Of a DNA stretch of 64,000 bases, positions 47,347 through 58,989 are shown one piece after another. Each line of letters starts with the position of its first letter. Position 1 is the first letter of the stretch. The notes beneath the pieces are model-generated. The model searched no databases. It saw only the letters and a list, made by a program, of their open reading frames with translations, and was not told the origin of the DNA. Source of the stretch: Marsupella aquatica (taxonomy: Eukaryota > Marchantiophyta); NCBI GenBank assembly GCA_973895155.1, contig OZ316891.1, positions 12,896,001-12,960,000 of the forward strand. The letters run 5' to 3'. A program made the translations under genes and the position numbers.

Positions 47347-48972
47347 CCAAAACCTTGTCATCATATACTATAAGTGAACCCAAATCTGTATGATTGTCAT
47401 GCAAGACTCCTAATCTATACACGTAGCAAAACCCTGCCTAACATTGCTCTACATGCCAAACAACACACACTCATCTCACTCACACCATAGCCAAACTCAG
47501 ACATACAAATTAAAGCTCTACTTCTATCGAAGGGCTCAACTTGGAAGAATGAGCCACCAATCTTCATTCTCCAAGGTATACCCCCATCCCTTTGGCACAT
47601 GACATGGTGACCTGGGTAATAGGGTCACTCCTTACCAGGTGATCCCCTCCAACAAGTCACCCCCAAACTCACACATATATAATGCAATTAACAAATTTGC
47701 AATCATATGCAACATGGGGTGACAAGTTTGAGAAGTAGACCTAACTAGTCTAGGCATTTAAATTGAACCTCATGGCATACAAGTTCTTTAAGGAACTAGG
47801 GACGATAGGTAGTATGACACATCCCTTCATTTCCTCCTCATCCAGAGTGCTCTCCAAATTGACATTGAATTGCATCAGTTTTTCATAGAGAGAGACTCTT
47901 TATAGCTAGGAGCTTTATAGGATAATCTATATGAAGATGTAAAACCCAATATAATTTTTTTTGACTTACACATGAATGGGTGTCAATCAAAGCAAATAAT
48001 CTTGCACCGGAATAGTGTAGCACATATTGACCACCCACATCCATAAGTTCATTCCAAGGCCACTTAAACCAGAAGAGAACACATTTTGGCAGCCACAACG
48101 TAACTTCCCACCTGGTGCTCTACGTAAAATTAACCGGTAGCACATACTATGGAAACATATGACATTACCTACGGGAATGCCATGCAACTTCGATCAGCAG
48201 TCTAGATATGGTTTAGTGAGACCATGCAAAAGTGTAAGTACTAACAACACTACACCAGCTAGAATATCTAAAAAGTCTGTAATTTTTTGTGTGTTTGGGG
48301 AGGAAACTTCTCTCCTTTCTATGTCATTTCAATGATTTGAAAAATTACTTCTATATTTTAAAACTGGGAGAAAATGAGGAAAAAGGTGGCAGCAAGGCAA
48401 TTAAATACAACATAACTGGAATTGTGAAGTAGAATAAATACTTGAGGGACAATTATTGTGTTCACTGTTGTTTTCAGGATTTTGAATTTAGAATGACACT
48501 TACACATACCTCCTAGAGTTACTGCTAAGTGGGGGATTTTTATATATTAAGCTTCATTTCAAAAGATTTTTGGTCTGGATAGAACAAGAAGTGGCAATCT
48601 AGTTTGCTTTGGTGAAAAAAGTCACAAGTTCCCCAAAGTCTTGTAAATCCACATAGTTAGCCTGAATTTTATTGAAACTCATGAACTTTAGCCACATTTA
48701 ACAATTCTTGTTTAATTAGATCATGAAATATTTGCAAGGGAAGTTAAAGCCTGGACGGATTGATACATTGTCTTTGAAGGCCCCATGGACAAGTCAAACT
48801 TGGATAGATTGAACTCAAACACAAAATGGATAGTAATGTTTCTCGTGATGTTTACAATCATGTCCACAAAGTACCTAACAGTGGCCAGATCACAATGGTT
48901 GCAAGTTTTGGTTCATCATGCCACCAACCTTCCCTGGTTCCTCCATCCCATTTTTTTAGTTAATTAATCTGT

Positions 48973-50469
48973 GGACCCCCATGTTCATCCAAGGAAGGTG
49001 TGCGTGATGAAGTGATGTCATTTTTCAGCAAGGTGGTAACCAATGATTTTGAGTCTCCCGGTGGTCTTGGTGTGTGCTCGTACAAAAGAGAACGCTCAAA
49101 AGATATAGGATATCGATCTGGTTGAGATGATATATCTGGTTTATCAAACGGAAGGGTGAATGTGGAGGAATTGATTTTTTTGACGGTTTTTTCTTACACA
49201 TTGGAGAAATTGTGTTTCTACCATTCCTGATTGATCATTTGTGAGTTACGTTGAGCATTATTGTCACAAGACAAATTGGAAGACAACACTCAGTTGTTGG
49301 CAAAAGAGTGCTTGTCATTTCGGTGGAAAGAACACACAAAACGGACGAGCTATCACTTCATATGAAGGTTTTATAGTTTTTTATTTAAGAAAGCTATGGT
49401 GTGAGGGGGAGACCAACGAGTGTTTCTTTGACATAGAGGCTGCATTTGGCGTCAACTTGCATTTAGATTGAGCTTCAGTTGAAGACTAGAGGGATGCAAA
49501 CAATTCAAGTCAGGAAGCAAACATTGTGGACAAGCAATCAAAGAAATCAATTTGCAGCGGCTAAGTTTGTGACAGTCACGAGATTGTTTTATCTCTTAAT
49601 TGGGAAAAGAATCTCCAATGAGCCTCAGATTGACAAATTTTGTCAAGTTCCAATTGCGTTTTTGAATTTCTCTGCCTTTCCAATCAGTGTGATAATAAAA
49701 AAAATTGATCCTGAGTTTATGAATCCTTTTAGCTTTCCAACACTGAGTCCAACATTGACAAATTTCATTTCAGATTTTGTCAAGATACTAAAGAGATCAT
49801 GAGGTTTTCAATCTCTCTAGCTTCTAATGTGTGACATTGAGAGTATTTGTAAAGAATTAGAGAGATCATGAGTATACAAATTTCTCTAGCTTTCCAATGA
49901 ACCTAACATTGATAGATTTTATCAAGTACTAAGGAGATGATGAGTTTCTAATTTTACTCTAGTTTTCCAATGGGTGTGACATTGATAGATTTTATCAAGA
50001 CAGTACTAAAGAGGTCACAAGTTTTTAAATCTTGATCTTGAACTTTCCAATGAATCAAACATTGACAGATTTCATCAAGTACTAAGGAGATTGATTATTT
50101 TTAGTTTTGCAATGTGGAGCCAACATAGGGGTTCTAACTATGTACATTTTTATCGATTGGTTTTTTCAAAGTTGCAAACAATTAAAAAATACAAGTATTT
50201 TGATGTAAAACACTGATATATCATTGGCAAACATCATCAAAGTGGTAACTTTATTTTACTACATGACATCTGCTCCTTTGTATTTATTTATTTTTACGCT
50301 TTTAAATACTTACGGCATGGCGCCCCAAAAATTACAATGCTCTTGCCACAAACATGAATGTGTACTTTTGTTCCTGTCAAAAATAAGATCTTTCCTGTTT
50401 GTGGTTGATTTTGCTGATGTGGCACAACCTCGTGATAGGGAATTTGCAAGGGACCTCTCATGGGGGTCC
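48973..50469. mobile_element. Unclassified ~1.5-kb element with GGACCCCCATG termini, copy 1
   Basis: Bounded by GGACCCCCATG (48973-48983) and its inverse CATGGGGGTCC (50459-50469), 1,497 bp. It parallels 58990-60457 over its whole length with scattered substitutions and indels. The 5' third has a conserved coding-like stretch (ESPGGLGVCSYKRERSKD here, ESPDGLGVCLYKRKCSKD in the other copy). The rest holds diverged ~75-bp units containing CTTTCCAATGA and ACATTGA(T/C)AGATTTTATCAAG. No transposase is recognisable, so it would be non-autonomous. No clear target duplication was found, so the exact ends may lie a few bases out. Confidence 0.65.
49590..50115. repeat. Diverged internal tandem array within copy 1
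   Basis: At least five units of roughly 70-90 bp share TTTCCAATGAG, ACATTGACAAATTT or ACATTGATAGATTT, ATCAAGTACTAAGGAGAT and a CATGAGT-type end. The equivalent array in the second copy is at about 59610-60110. Confidence 0.7.
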
Positions 50470-50672
50470 GTAAATAGGAAGAAACAATAAAGTTTAGGTC
50501 CGTAAGCACCTTACCAGACCACTACACTAAACGGAACTACAAGTAGAGTGAGAGTTTCACATTTTACTCAAAACATGCTCAAGTAATTTGCTCAATGGTT
50601 GAAAACAAAATGAGCTCAATTTCACAATGACATTGCAGTTTTCCTACTGTACATTCCCTTGAGATTCTAGGA

Positions 50673-51224
50673 GACAGCATTTTACTAAATAGCCCCCCAA
50701 ACTCATCCTTATCACAAATCCACCCCCAAAACTAAATTATTTCTTAGGCTGCCCCCTCAAACTGTTTTGTGTTACTTTAAACCCAAATACTCGACCACAC
50801 TATGTTCCCATTGGCTGTCAAGTAACCAAAGCCAACTACCTAAAGTGAAGCTAACCTTCATCCACTTTCATGCAGTCCATAGCCTTGTTGGGGCCTAAGG
50901 TGCAATGCCACCATCGGGCCTGAAGTGCGTTGCAACCATCCAGGCCCAACTTGGACCCAACTCATACCGGGGCCCAAGTCGCAGCCCTCGTTTTCTTCAA
51001 AAAACAGCACCAAAATGTTGGCATTTTTTTGAGCTTTAATAGTTCAGGGTCAAACAATGAATATGAAGGGCCCCGACAATGGGAGGGGAGGGATCGGGCG
51101 ACTCTGGTTGCTTGACAGCCAATGGGAACATAGTTGTGGTCAACTAGTTGAATTAAAAATAAAAGGATATAGTTTGGGGAGGCAATATACTAAATAATTT
51201 AGTTTTGGGGGGTAGTTTAGTAAA
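50673..51224. repeat. Long terminal inverted repeat element (~550 bp)
   Basis: TTTACTAAATAGCCCCCCAAACT at 50680 through TGTTCCCATTGGCTGTCAAG near 50822 is inverted at 51112-51224 (CTTGACAGCCAATGGGAACA, AGTTTTGGGGGGTAGTTTAGTAAA). ATTCTAGGA occurs at 50664-50672 and 51225-51233, a possible 9-bp target duplication as in Mutator-type elements; the left one is separated from the repeat by 7 bp. There is no coding capacity inside. Confidence 0.7.
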
Positions 51225-51299
51225 ATTCTAGGAAATTGACATTCTGCCATGACTTGCATGAGCACAATTGTGAAATCTTGTTTTTTGAGAGTGGTACTC

Positions 51300-51381
51300 G
51301 TGTTGTTTGTTTTTGTTGTTTTTGTTTTTGTTGTTGTTTTTGTTTTTGTTTTTTTGTTTTTTTGTTTTTTTGTTTTTTTTG
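51300..51381. repeat. T/G-rich simple repeat
   Basis: Variable (T)nG units such as GTTTTTGTTG and TTTTTTTG. Long open frames here are compositional. Confidence 0.95.
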
Positions 51382-53020
51382 AGGGGGGGTTGAAAAAGTG
51401 GGGCGCGGGGGCCCATCAATACCAGGCAAGGGAGCAAAAACCGCCCAAGTAGCGGAACAGAGAGGGGTAGCGCACCCAAGCAAACCAAAGGAACCCTAGT
51501 CAGGCCAAGGGGCCCGATACCAAACCATGCGCAAATCATACTTCAAACCTCTAGTCTGGTGACACCTAATCTACTTTATGCTATGAGTGATTAAAAACCT
51601 TTGTTGTCTGCTGATTTAGCAAATTCTGTCTTTGCTGGTGTCCCCGTTGATCAAACCAATAAGGGTCTGTCTGAAGTAGGGACAAGCCCAGGGCGAAGGA
51701 GTACCCCTCTCCTTGTTATCATAATAGCTCATCTCGTTGTCATGGTCAAACTGGGGACCCTGGCCATGGTGGGACTTCATAACCAGTTTACAATATTTGT
51801 CACTCATTGATATCCTCCAAATTCAACGCTTGCGGACTCTCGATATTCTCCCACAGCCTGAGTGCTTCTTGAAGCTATGCCAACGCCCTTTCTAGTTGCT
51901 TCCTTTTCCTCTTAGAGTGGCAGACTTGCAACATCATGCTCAGGTGGGCAACAATGTTGCGTAAGACGACCCATCCCAGAAGGCGGCCCAAGAATTGAGA
52001 GTACATGGTGCAGTGTTTCTTGTAGCAGGGTGATAAAGAGATAAATGACTATTTATTCCTTAACAACTCGATTTCGTTCCGGTTAGGAGTGGATAAGATC
52101 GAAAAGACCTAATTAACACAATTTGAGAAGTTTACACCAACATTCTTAGGTTGGAGAGATTTCTAATGATCTCCTTAACATAAGTGTTTAACCACAAACT
52201 CAAGTGGGTAATCCTTAGGATTCACAGTGCAATAATAAAGACTAGAATTAACAAAGATTGAAACTAGAGAGAGAGTAGATAGGAGTTTTCAAAGTGCAAG
52301 GGAATTGAATTTCTGACCATCACCACTCCTTCAATAAGGATTATGGCCTAATTTAAGATTCAGAAATCAACATTTTCTATGCTTTTTGATTTCTCGTAGC
52401 AACTCTTCTCCATCTCTTGAATTTAGAAGATATGAACGTAAATCAACCCGGGACACTTTTCTGGTCCTGTTGAGGACGGTACTAGGATACTCGAATCGGC
52501 TTACTTCTCCTACAATCCTTAAGATTGCTTGGTTGAGTTTTGTGCAAATGTCAATTTCCTCTTTGGTGAATCTTCCAAATGTATTGGTCACAAATCTCAT
52601 TGATCTTCCAATATCATTATAAGCACACTCTAGCATTCATTGAACATTTCACAACAACTCAAGGGTTGCTAAACTTCTTCCTTTTACTCAACCATGGTAA
52701 AAAGGAAGGGAAGAAAGACATAGATTCCTTCAAAGGCAATGAGGAAATCAAACTGTATGTTTTCTCTCTCTCTGTTGACTTTGGGTTCTCCTCCTTTTGT
52801 ACTAAAAGTGGAGATTATGAAAAGACATGTCTCTTCAAAAACCCAAGTCTAAAGAAATATGTAAATAAAAGTGAACTATCCTAATCAAAAATGGAGTAGA
52901 GTCTCCAATGGATACATCAACAAAATACTGGAGTCTACTTACTCATATACTAATCTATATAGATATTTCTAAGTCTAAACTAATGTGGCTCTAACTCTCT
53001 AAATATAACTCTATTCTGGT
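51382..53020. other. Intergenic, no gene recognised
   Basis: A minus-strand frame at 52636-52367 (89 codons) has charged, plausibly coding composition but no recognisable family. It may belong to the same element as the ORF at 53.4-54.5 kb. Confidence 0.35.
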
Positions 53021-53021
53021 C

Positions 53022-54478
53022 CTAGCTTTTGGGAAGGAACCTCCTCGGGGTTAGCCATAGCAAGGGGTTCTGGTCGAAGGAAAACTCCTTGCTGGCCAGT
53101 GGTAAAAGGGATGGACGGGTCAATATCCATGTTCTCCTGATGGGCACTTGGGTCATGAGAATAGGTGTAAGAATGGGAGTGGAAGTGTGTACTGGGAGTG
53201 GGGAAACCAGGAGGGTTGAGGGGTGATGAGGGGCCAGTGGAATAGACTCCTTCATGAGGACTAGGAGAGAAAGATCTGGTAGTAAAGGGAGGAATCTCAG
53301 TATCAGCTAATAGCTCCTATGTAGTCAAGTCACTCATCTCCCTTAAGGCTTCACAGGTCTTTGAGAGGCCTGTAAGTGCATCATCCACCTTGGTACTCAC
53401 ATCTACCACTAAATGGTTAATCTTGGAGAAAAGGATGGGTGTGGTGTTCTTGGGAGGCATGGCCGGATGCATCCGGACATTCAGCCGGGTCGACGAAGGC
53501 CGGGTCAGAAAAGTCCGGGTCGAGGTTCCGGGCAGCAGACCGGGTCTTTCGAGGATTTGTCTCTGCTGGTTCCTCATCCTCACTGTCATCAGAGGTGGCC
53601 TGGGTGATATCTGGATCTGTCTCTCCATACTTGATGAAGTTGTACTTGGCCAATAGTAATTTCTTCTCCTCTCTGAACAAAACTCCTTCAAAGCTATATA
53701 GATGTACCAGGTAGCAGGAGAGGGGAGTAGGACTCTTGTTGGATAGGTTCTGTACCAACTTCCTTATCAAATCAAAGATAAGCTTAGCCCAGTTGACTTT
53801 TCTTTCTCCCTTGTAAGCAGCAATAATGGTAGAGCCAACTCCAACAATAACTCTTCTTGGCTTCTCAGGGTACAGCAGGGGTAGCAGAAAGCTGAAGACT
53901 CGTCTCAGATCAGGATCCAAACACTTAGAAACATTGAACCCGTCCTTACTGTTGATGGCTCCTTTGAAGTAAGGAAGGATTAGGTTGACAGCTCTCCCCA
54001 CTGGACCTTCTCCTTCATCTTCCAATACAAAAGCTCCTGCAATCATCATCTGAGTCCATCGCTCAGGTCGGCCTCTGGAGGTATCCTTAAACTCAGCCGG
54101 ATACTCCTTAGATCGGATCTCTCTGATCATATCTTCGCTCTGATAACTCCAAGGTAGCTCCATCAGAGACTCACAGCCCATCCTGAGCAAAGACTCCCTC
54201 AGTTTGACCTTCTCAGCTTCACTGTCCGGAATAGCTGGCCTTAGAATTTTCATGGCAATAGGGACCTTCTTTCTCTTCGATCGTCTCACAGGGGCTTTAA
54301 CCGGAGTAGGTGCAAGTGATGTTGAGGTTGAATGCCCCTTAGAGACGCGAGAAGTGGACATTCCGGCTGGATCCGTCCCTTGCTCCATAGGACTTATTGA
54401 AGCAGAAAATGGATTCCCAATAAATGGCCTGCCTCCTCGTCGGCGAGCTCTACAATGTTGCGACTTCAGAATGGTCAA
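53022..54478 (-). pseudogene. Unknown transposon-like ORF with disrupted 3' part
   Basis: A 353-codon frame runs from 54478 to 53417. Features: a basic N-terminal segment (PVRRSKRKKVP), a folded-looking central region (residues ~85-290, with WSYQSEDMIREIRSKEYP, ERWTQMMIAGAF, LPLLYPEKPRRVIVG, KVNWAKLIFDLIRKLV, LSCYLVHLYSFEGVLF), then an acidic tail (DDSEDEEPAE). The coding character continues in a second minus-strand frame to 53317 (VDVSTKVDDALTGLSKTCEAL) and a third to 53022, so one or more shifts or stops break it. The layout resembles gag-like or putative plant transposon proteins, in which a folded core precedes a charged tail and heptad-like end. I do not recognise the family. Nearby LINE sequence on the same strand is not obviously part of the same element. 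Confidence 0.5.
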
Positions 54479-55268
54479 TCGCTTCGGTGTCGATCAATGG
54501 TAGAAATATCCGGGTCGACCTGGCTATGGCGTTTCTGATCAATTGACAAGCGCTTCTGGAAACGTTGATCAAGATCCCATCAATCAAAATTCAGGTGCAT
54601 CGAACGTGGGGCAAAGATAGACTCAAACGGGCCTGAAATGTGGATGTCCGGATCGACCTGGCCTTCGTTCTCATCACCGATGTATGCACGATCAGAATCT
54701 CAAACTTCTTGCCTTCACTCCCAGCGGCGGAGTAGGCATTCCCCTCACAACAAATCAGTCAGTACCCTCATATCCAGGCTCTCATCAAGAAATTCAAGAT
54801 TGGTCCTATAATCCGGACCCAAGATCCTCTACCAAAAGGGTAGAGCCTCCTCACTCTACTGCTTTAACAGCCTAATGCGCTCGGGAACTCAAAACCTACT
54901 AAGTTCGGCTTTGAGAGGTGTGAGAGGCCGGATCGACTCTCCTTCCTTATATCCGGATTCTGCTGTGGTCGTGCCTGTGTTTGACTTATGGTTTTAAAAA
55001 CTTTGGCAATGGACAGCTGTTGTTGAGTAGAGTCTCGGTATAAGCTTTATATCTCATTCCAGGTTTATAACAAAAAGTTTTGGGTCGATCCTCCTTCTCT
55101 AATATCAATCCGGGTTGACCTTAGATGGGCTTGAAAGTCTCATAACACTTCATAGTAGTCTTCAGGTCCCTCTTTAGCCTCATTTGAGATCTTAAATTTA
55201 AAAATTCAAAAATTTATGGCTAATTAACCCTTCCTTCATAAACATCCTTATCTCACATTTCTCTCTTT
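54479..55268. other. Interval with recurring CCGGRTYGACC words, no gene
   Basis: Words like CCGGGTCGACC, CCGGATCGACC and CCGGGTTGACC recur at about 54508, 54652, 54933 and 55108. No open frame of note. Confidence 0.45.
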
Positions 55269-57560
55269 CTATATACTCGAACATAGCTCCATGATCATCA
55301 CCATCGGACCTAGCTTCCTTTTGTGCATTCTTAGGGACGCGGTGATTGCTTTGTGCAAAGACCCCATTGGTGTAGTGAGAGTTTCAACCTGTTGTACCAG
55401 TTGTTGGACCTCTCTCCATCTGGCTGTAACAGTGCGACAACTTAAGAACATGTTCTCAGTGTTCTTGACGTGGCTTTTGCACCGGTTGCAAATGCCGTTA
55501 GACCATTCCCAGTGAAGAACCATGCTATTCGTGAAGAATCCATGGTTCAGCAAGCGCCATAGAAAGAAACACCTTTGGAAAGGACCATCCTCCCCATAAT
55601 TTCTTCCAATGGGTTTGCCAGTATTGAGCATTATCGTTATGTCTCCACCTATGATTCAGTTGTTGACTTCCAACTTCATAACCCTGTGGCGCTGCCCCCA
55701 GATCCACGTGGTGAAGATGCCATCCTTTATTCTTGCCATGCTAGCTCCATTGCCACCCTTCATAGTCTTGCAATTTACCATCCACTTTGATGGTGCTCTT
55801 CTGAAGGAGGTGGTAGAACATGTTCAATTTTGTCTTGGACCCAATCAACCTAGTGCTTCAAATCTGTTGATTGAGTTTGTCTTCTGTCACCCAATCCCCC
55901 TGCGATGTCTTGAGATCCATCAGATTTTTTATACTCCAATTTGCTAGAATCTTCTCAAGTCCTTACCTTGTTGATCCGTGGTTGAGTTGTTCCTCAGGTA
56001 CAGTAGAATGGTTTGCTCCATTGAGAGGTGGGCTGGTATTTGGCCTTTCCCAAAATTGAATTTGAGTTGTTGACTATTGTGGAACCATCCCTTGAGGAGT
56101 CCCTTTAACATAGGAGAGCCCTGGATACAGATGCCATCTTTGATCAACAATGCTTCACAAGCGATGCAACATCTTCTCTCTTTCTTTCCTAGTCCAGACT
56201 TGAGACTCTGCTTGATGATCTCTTGTGCAATCTTCACCCACTCGCAATCTGCCGTAGAAATGAGTTTAGTCATATGTCTCATCTTCAGGGCTTGGGCTTG
56301 TTCAGCTAAGGGCTGAATGCCCAGCCCTCCGCCCTCCTTGAGAGAGGCAATAATATCCCAAGCAGTGAGAGCTTTCTTGAAACCATCCTTGGGAGTCGTT
56401 CCCCATAAAAACCTATGACACTTTTTCCATCTCCTAGAATTCCTTCTTGTACAGAGTAGGAGTCATCAAATGGTATGTGGGGATCTCTCTGAGTACATGT
56501 TTGAGCAGTACTGACCTGCCCGTCATAGACAGGCTCTTATTAGTCCAATGACAAAGTCTCTGTCTTAGTTTCTCTACAAGAAACGAATCTTGTCACCAAT
56601 TGGGCAGCTACCAAGATATTCAGTGATCTCCCCTTCCTTGGCAATATGGCATCTGGTATCCCTTAACCATTCCGGGTATATCCCACCGTCAAGGTATACT
56701 GGAATGATCTTGGATTTTTGCACATTCAATTGGTTGCTTGAGAAGAGCTCATATTGCTGAATAATCTCCCGTGCTATTTGGAAGTTCTCTTTTGACAAAA
56801 CAAGAAACAGTCCAATGTCATCTGCAAAGAGTTGGAGACATAACCACTGATTATCCCCAACCTTCAGTCCCGTCAGTTCCCCAATCTCAGTTTTCTTCTT
56901 ATAGAGCGCCATTAGCGGTTGAGTAGTGAGTGCGAAGAGGATTTAAGACAAAGGGCAACTTTGCCGCACTCCCCCGTTCGACATAATTTGGCAGTAAATC
57001 TCCCATTGATGTGGACCTTGGAGTGTGTGTGCTCAACCAACCCTTTCACTAGAGTGATTACCTGTTCATCAAAGTTCATCGCCCTCATCACCGCCCACAA
57101 AAAGGAGTGTTCAACCCTATCGTAAGCTTTGGCAAAGTCAAGCTTGAGAAACATCAAGGGTTGCTTGTTAGCTGCTGCAAATTCTTGTGCCATTTTGAAG
57201 TTTAGGAGGTCATCCAGAATATCTCTCCCCTCCAGAAACCCGGTCTCTTATTAGCAACCTTTTTAATCTGATTGGCATGCATGCAACCAACTTAGCAATC
57301 AGTTTTTCAGTCTGTGTGAGCATGGTCAGAGGTCTCAATTGCTAAGCTCTAGAACGTCAAGATTCTTTGGAATCAGCTTGATGACTCCAGAAACCGCCCG
57401 AGTAGTCATCTTCCGGTCCTGCCAATACGCTTGGATTATTTTAACATAGGCTGGCTTCATAAACTCCCATCCCTTTAGTAGCATCTCAACGGTAACTCCA
57501 TCATTTAATCCCAGGTGATTTCTCCTTAGAGAGTGTTGCTCGTGTTACAAGTAGTTGTTT
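55269..57560 (-). mobile_element. 5'-truncated L1-type LINE, decayed
   Basis: On the minus strand, in order: NDGVTVEMLLKGWEFM (near 57510), TTRAVSGVIKLIPKN (near 57390), then FLEGRDILDDLL and LKLDFAKAYDRVEHSFLW (57225-57090) and LQLFADDIGLFL with the catalytic FADD (near 56830). A connecting region follows at 56280-55950. The zinc-binding reverse-transcriptase domain (FLWRLLNHGFF, CNRCKSHVKNTENMFLSC) lies at 55560-55440, and the frame ends at 55269. Several frame changes and stops make it inactive. The endonuclease domain is absent, as expected from 5' truncation. No poly(A) tail or target duplication was pinned down. Confidence 0.82.
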
Positions 57561-58989
57561 AAGTAATGTTGTTGTTGCGGAGGTACCAAAGATTTTAATA
57601 TGTTGGAGAGTAAGTTGTTGCGAGATCCAACTTTCAGACAGGGTTGCTCTTGGTGTAAGGATGAGTAATTTTGCTATTGTGAAGCTAGCAAAGAGACTAG
57701 AATTTTAATTTTTAGGAGCCCCATCACAAAATCTGATTTTCCATAGAGTGATACTATTTGTACAAAGAACGATGCACTTGTTACAAAGAACCCTTTGAAT
57801 AATTTTACCATTTACGAAACTACTCTAGATTTGAAATATACCTATGCAAGATCTATGCATCATAAGCTTAAGTGCCAGTGAGTTTATGAGAATACTTTAA
57901 ACTTTTTCCCTTCCATTTGCAGCCAGATGTTCCCTTTTCAGGCTTCATTGTGATGGCGAGTGACAAGTCTAGGTCCATGTGGGCTCTAACTTCTCTCATT
58001 GGTCATATAAGGTTAGGTTCCCACCCACCATTAGGATAGTTAGAGTGATGGGAATTAACTAGCGCTTGCAAGTAATAAAAAGTTAGCTTTACAAAAGTTA
58101 ACTATTCCCAAAGGGTTCCAATCGGAATTTTTGGGATAACTTGGTTGCTAGTTTGGACATCAATTTTTTGGTCCTTTTGATAGGGGGTGAAAATCTTCAA
58201 CATTTTACTATCAACTTTATCGTATTTATTGAGGTTCACTCCCGCCTATCCTCCTTTGGTACCCCCTCCGCCAACTACCTCTGAGAGAATTGGTAGCCCC
58301 CCACCCATAGCCTTCAACAAGCGACAATATTGTACAAATTGGACGAGAATGGATGAGATTTCCACAAACAGGGTGCAAATTGTAGAGCAATTGATGGATG
58401 GGATGCAAGATCAAGTTGTGAATGATGTCTTGTTGCAATGTAGGGGGAGGCGGAGCTATTTATATGACTTCCTAGAAACATCCAAAGCTTGAAAATTTTG
58501 AAAAATTCTCAATCTACATGCGGATCCGAACAATCAGTGGATGTTGCCAGGTCTTTGTGTAAATCTGATGCTACGACTGACTTTTGGTGGAGCCTGTGGT
58601 CTGGATGGTCTTCTTCAAAGCGAGGGAATAGTGCAAAGTATGGGGAAGAGTCGGTCATGTGGGAAGGACGGTCAGGTTGAACACGCGTGTCCCCTAGAGG
58701 GCAGTGCTAATGCCTAAAACGCTGGCCAGTTTCGTACTTAGAGATAAGAACGTGAAATCAAAAATCATACTGTCGTAAGTTTGATTTGTCGATAGAGCCC
58801 TACTTGCACTATGTTGTGACGCTAGCCCGTCCAAAACATTATAAAATGGATGCAATCTTTTGTTGTAAATTGTGAAACCTATCCTTGCAATTTAAGCAAA
58901 ATAATAGCCGAAGATCAACAAGGTTACTTTATGGAGATATTTAATCCATTCATTTTTCTCCCTCTACTAAGGAGCTCAAGTTAATCCAT
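57561..58989. other. Intergenic with dispersed repeat, no gene recognised
   Basis: Holds the second copy of the 37.9-kb repeat at 58007-58170. A plus-strand frame at 58187-58492 (101 codons, Pro-rich then VQIVEQLMDGMQDQVVNDVLLQC) has no recognisable family. Confidence 0.4.
58007..58170 (+). repeat. Dispersed repeat, copy 2 (first copy at 37.9 kb)
   Basis: TAAGGTTAGGTTCCCACCCACCATTAGGATAGTTAGAG and AAAAGTTAGCTTTACAAAAGTTAACTATTCC match copy 1 in order and spacing. Confidence 0.65.

Larger units (their letters stand above)
44661..48970. other. AT-rich interval, no gene recognised
   Basis: Starts with T/C-rich sequence and a run of 18 C at 44822-44839, possibly the 3' region of the retroelement relic. 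A three-copy tandem repeat lies at 45467-45655. CCACCCCTTACTCTGTCCTTGC at ~45799 resembles CCACCCCATACCCCTGTTCTTGC at ~14402. A transposon end lies at 47165-47346. The remaining open frames are short and unrecognised. Confidence 0.4.

Noticed and set aside
51217-51539. Lys/Gln/Asn-rich minus-strand ORFs
   Set aside because: Created by the T/G simple repeat.
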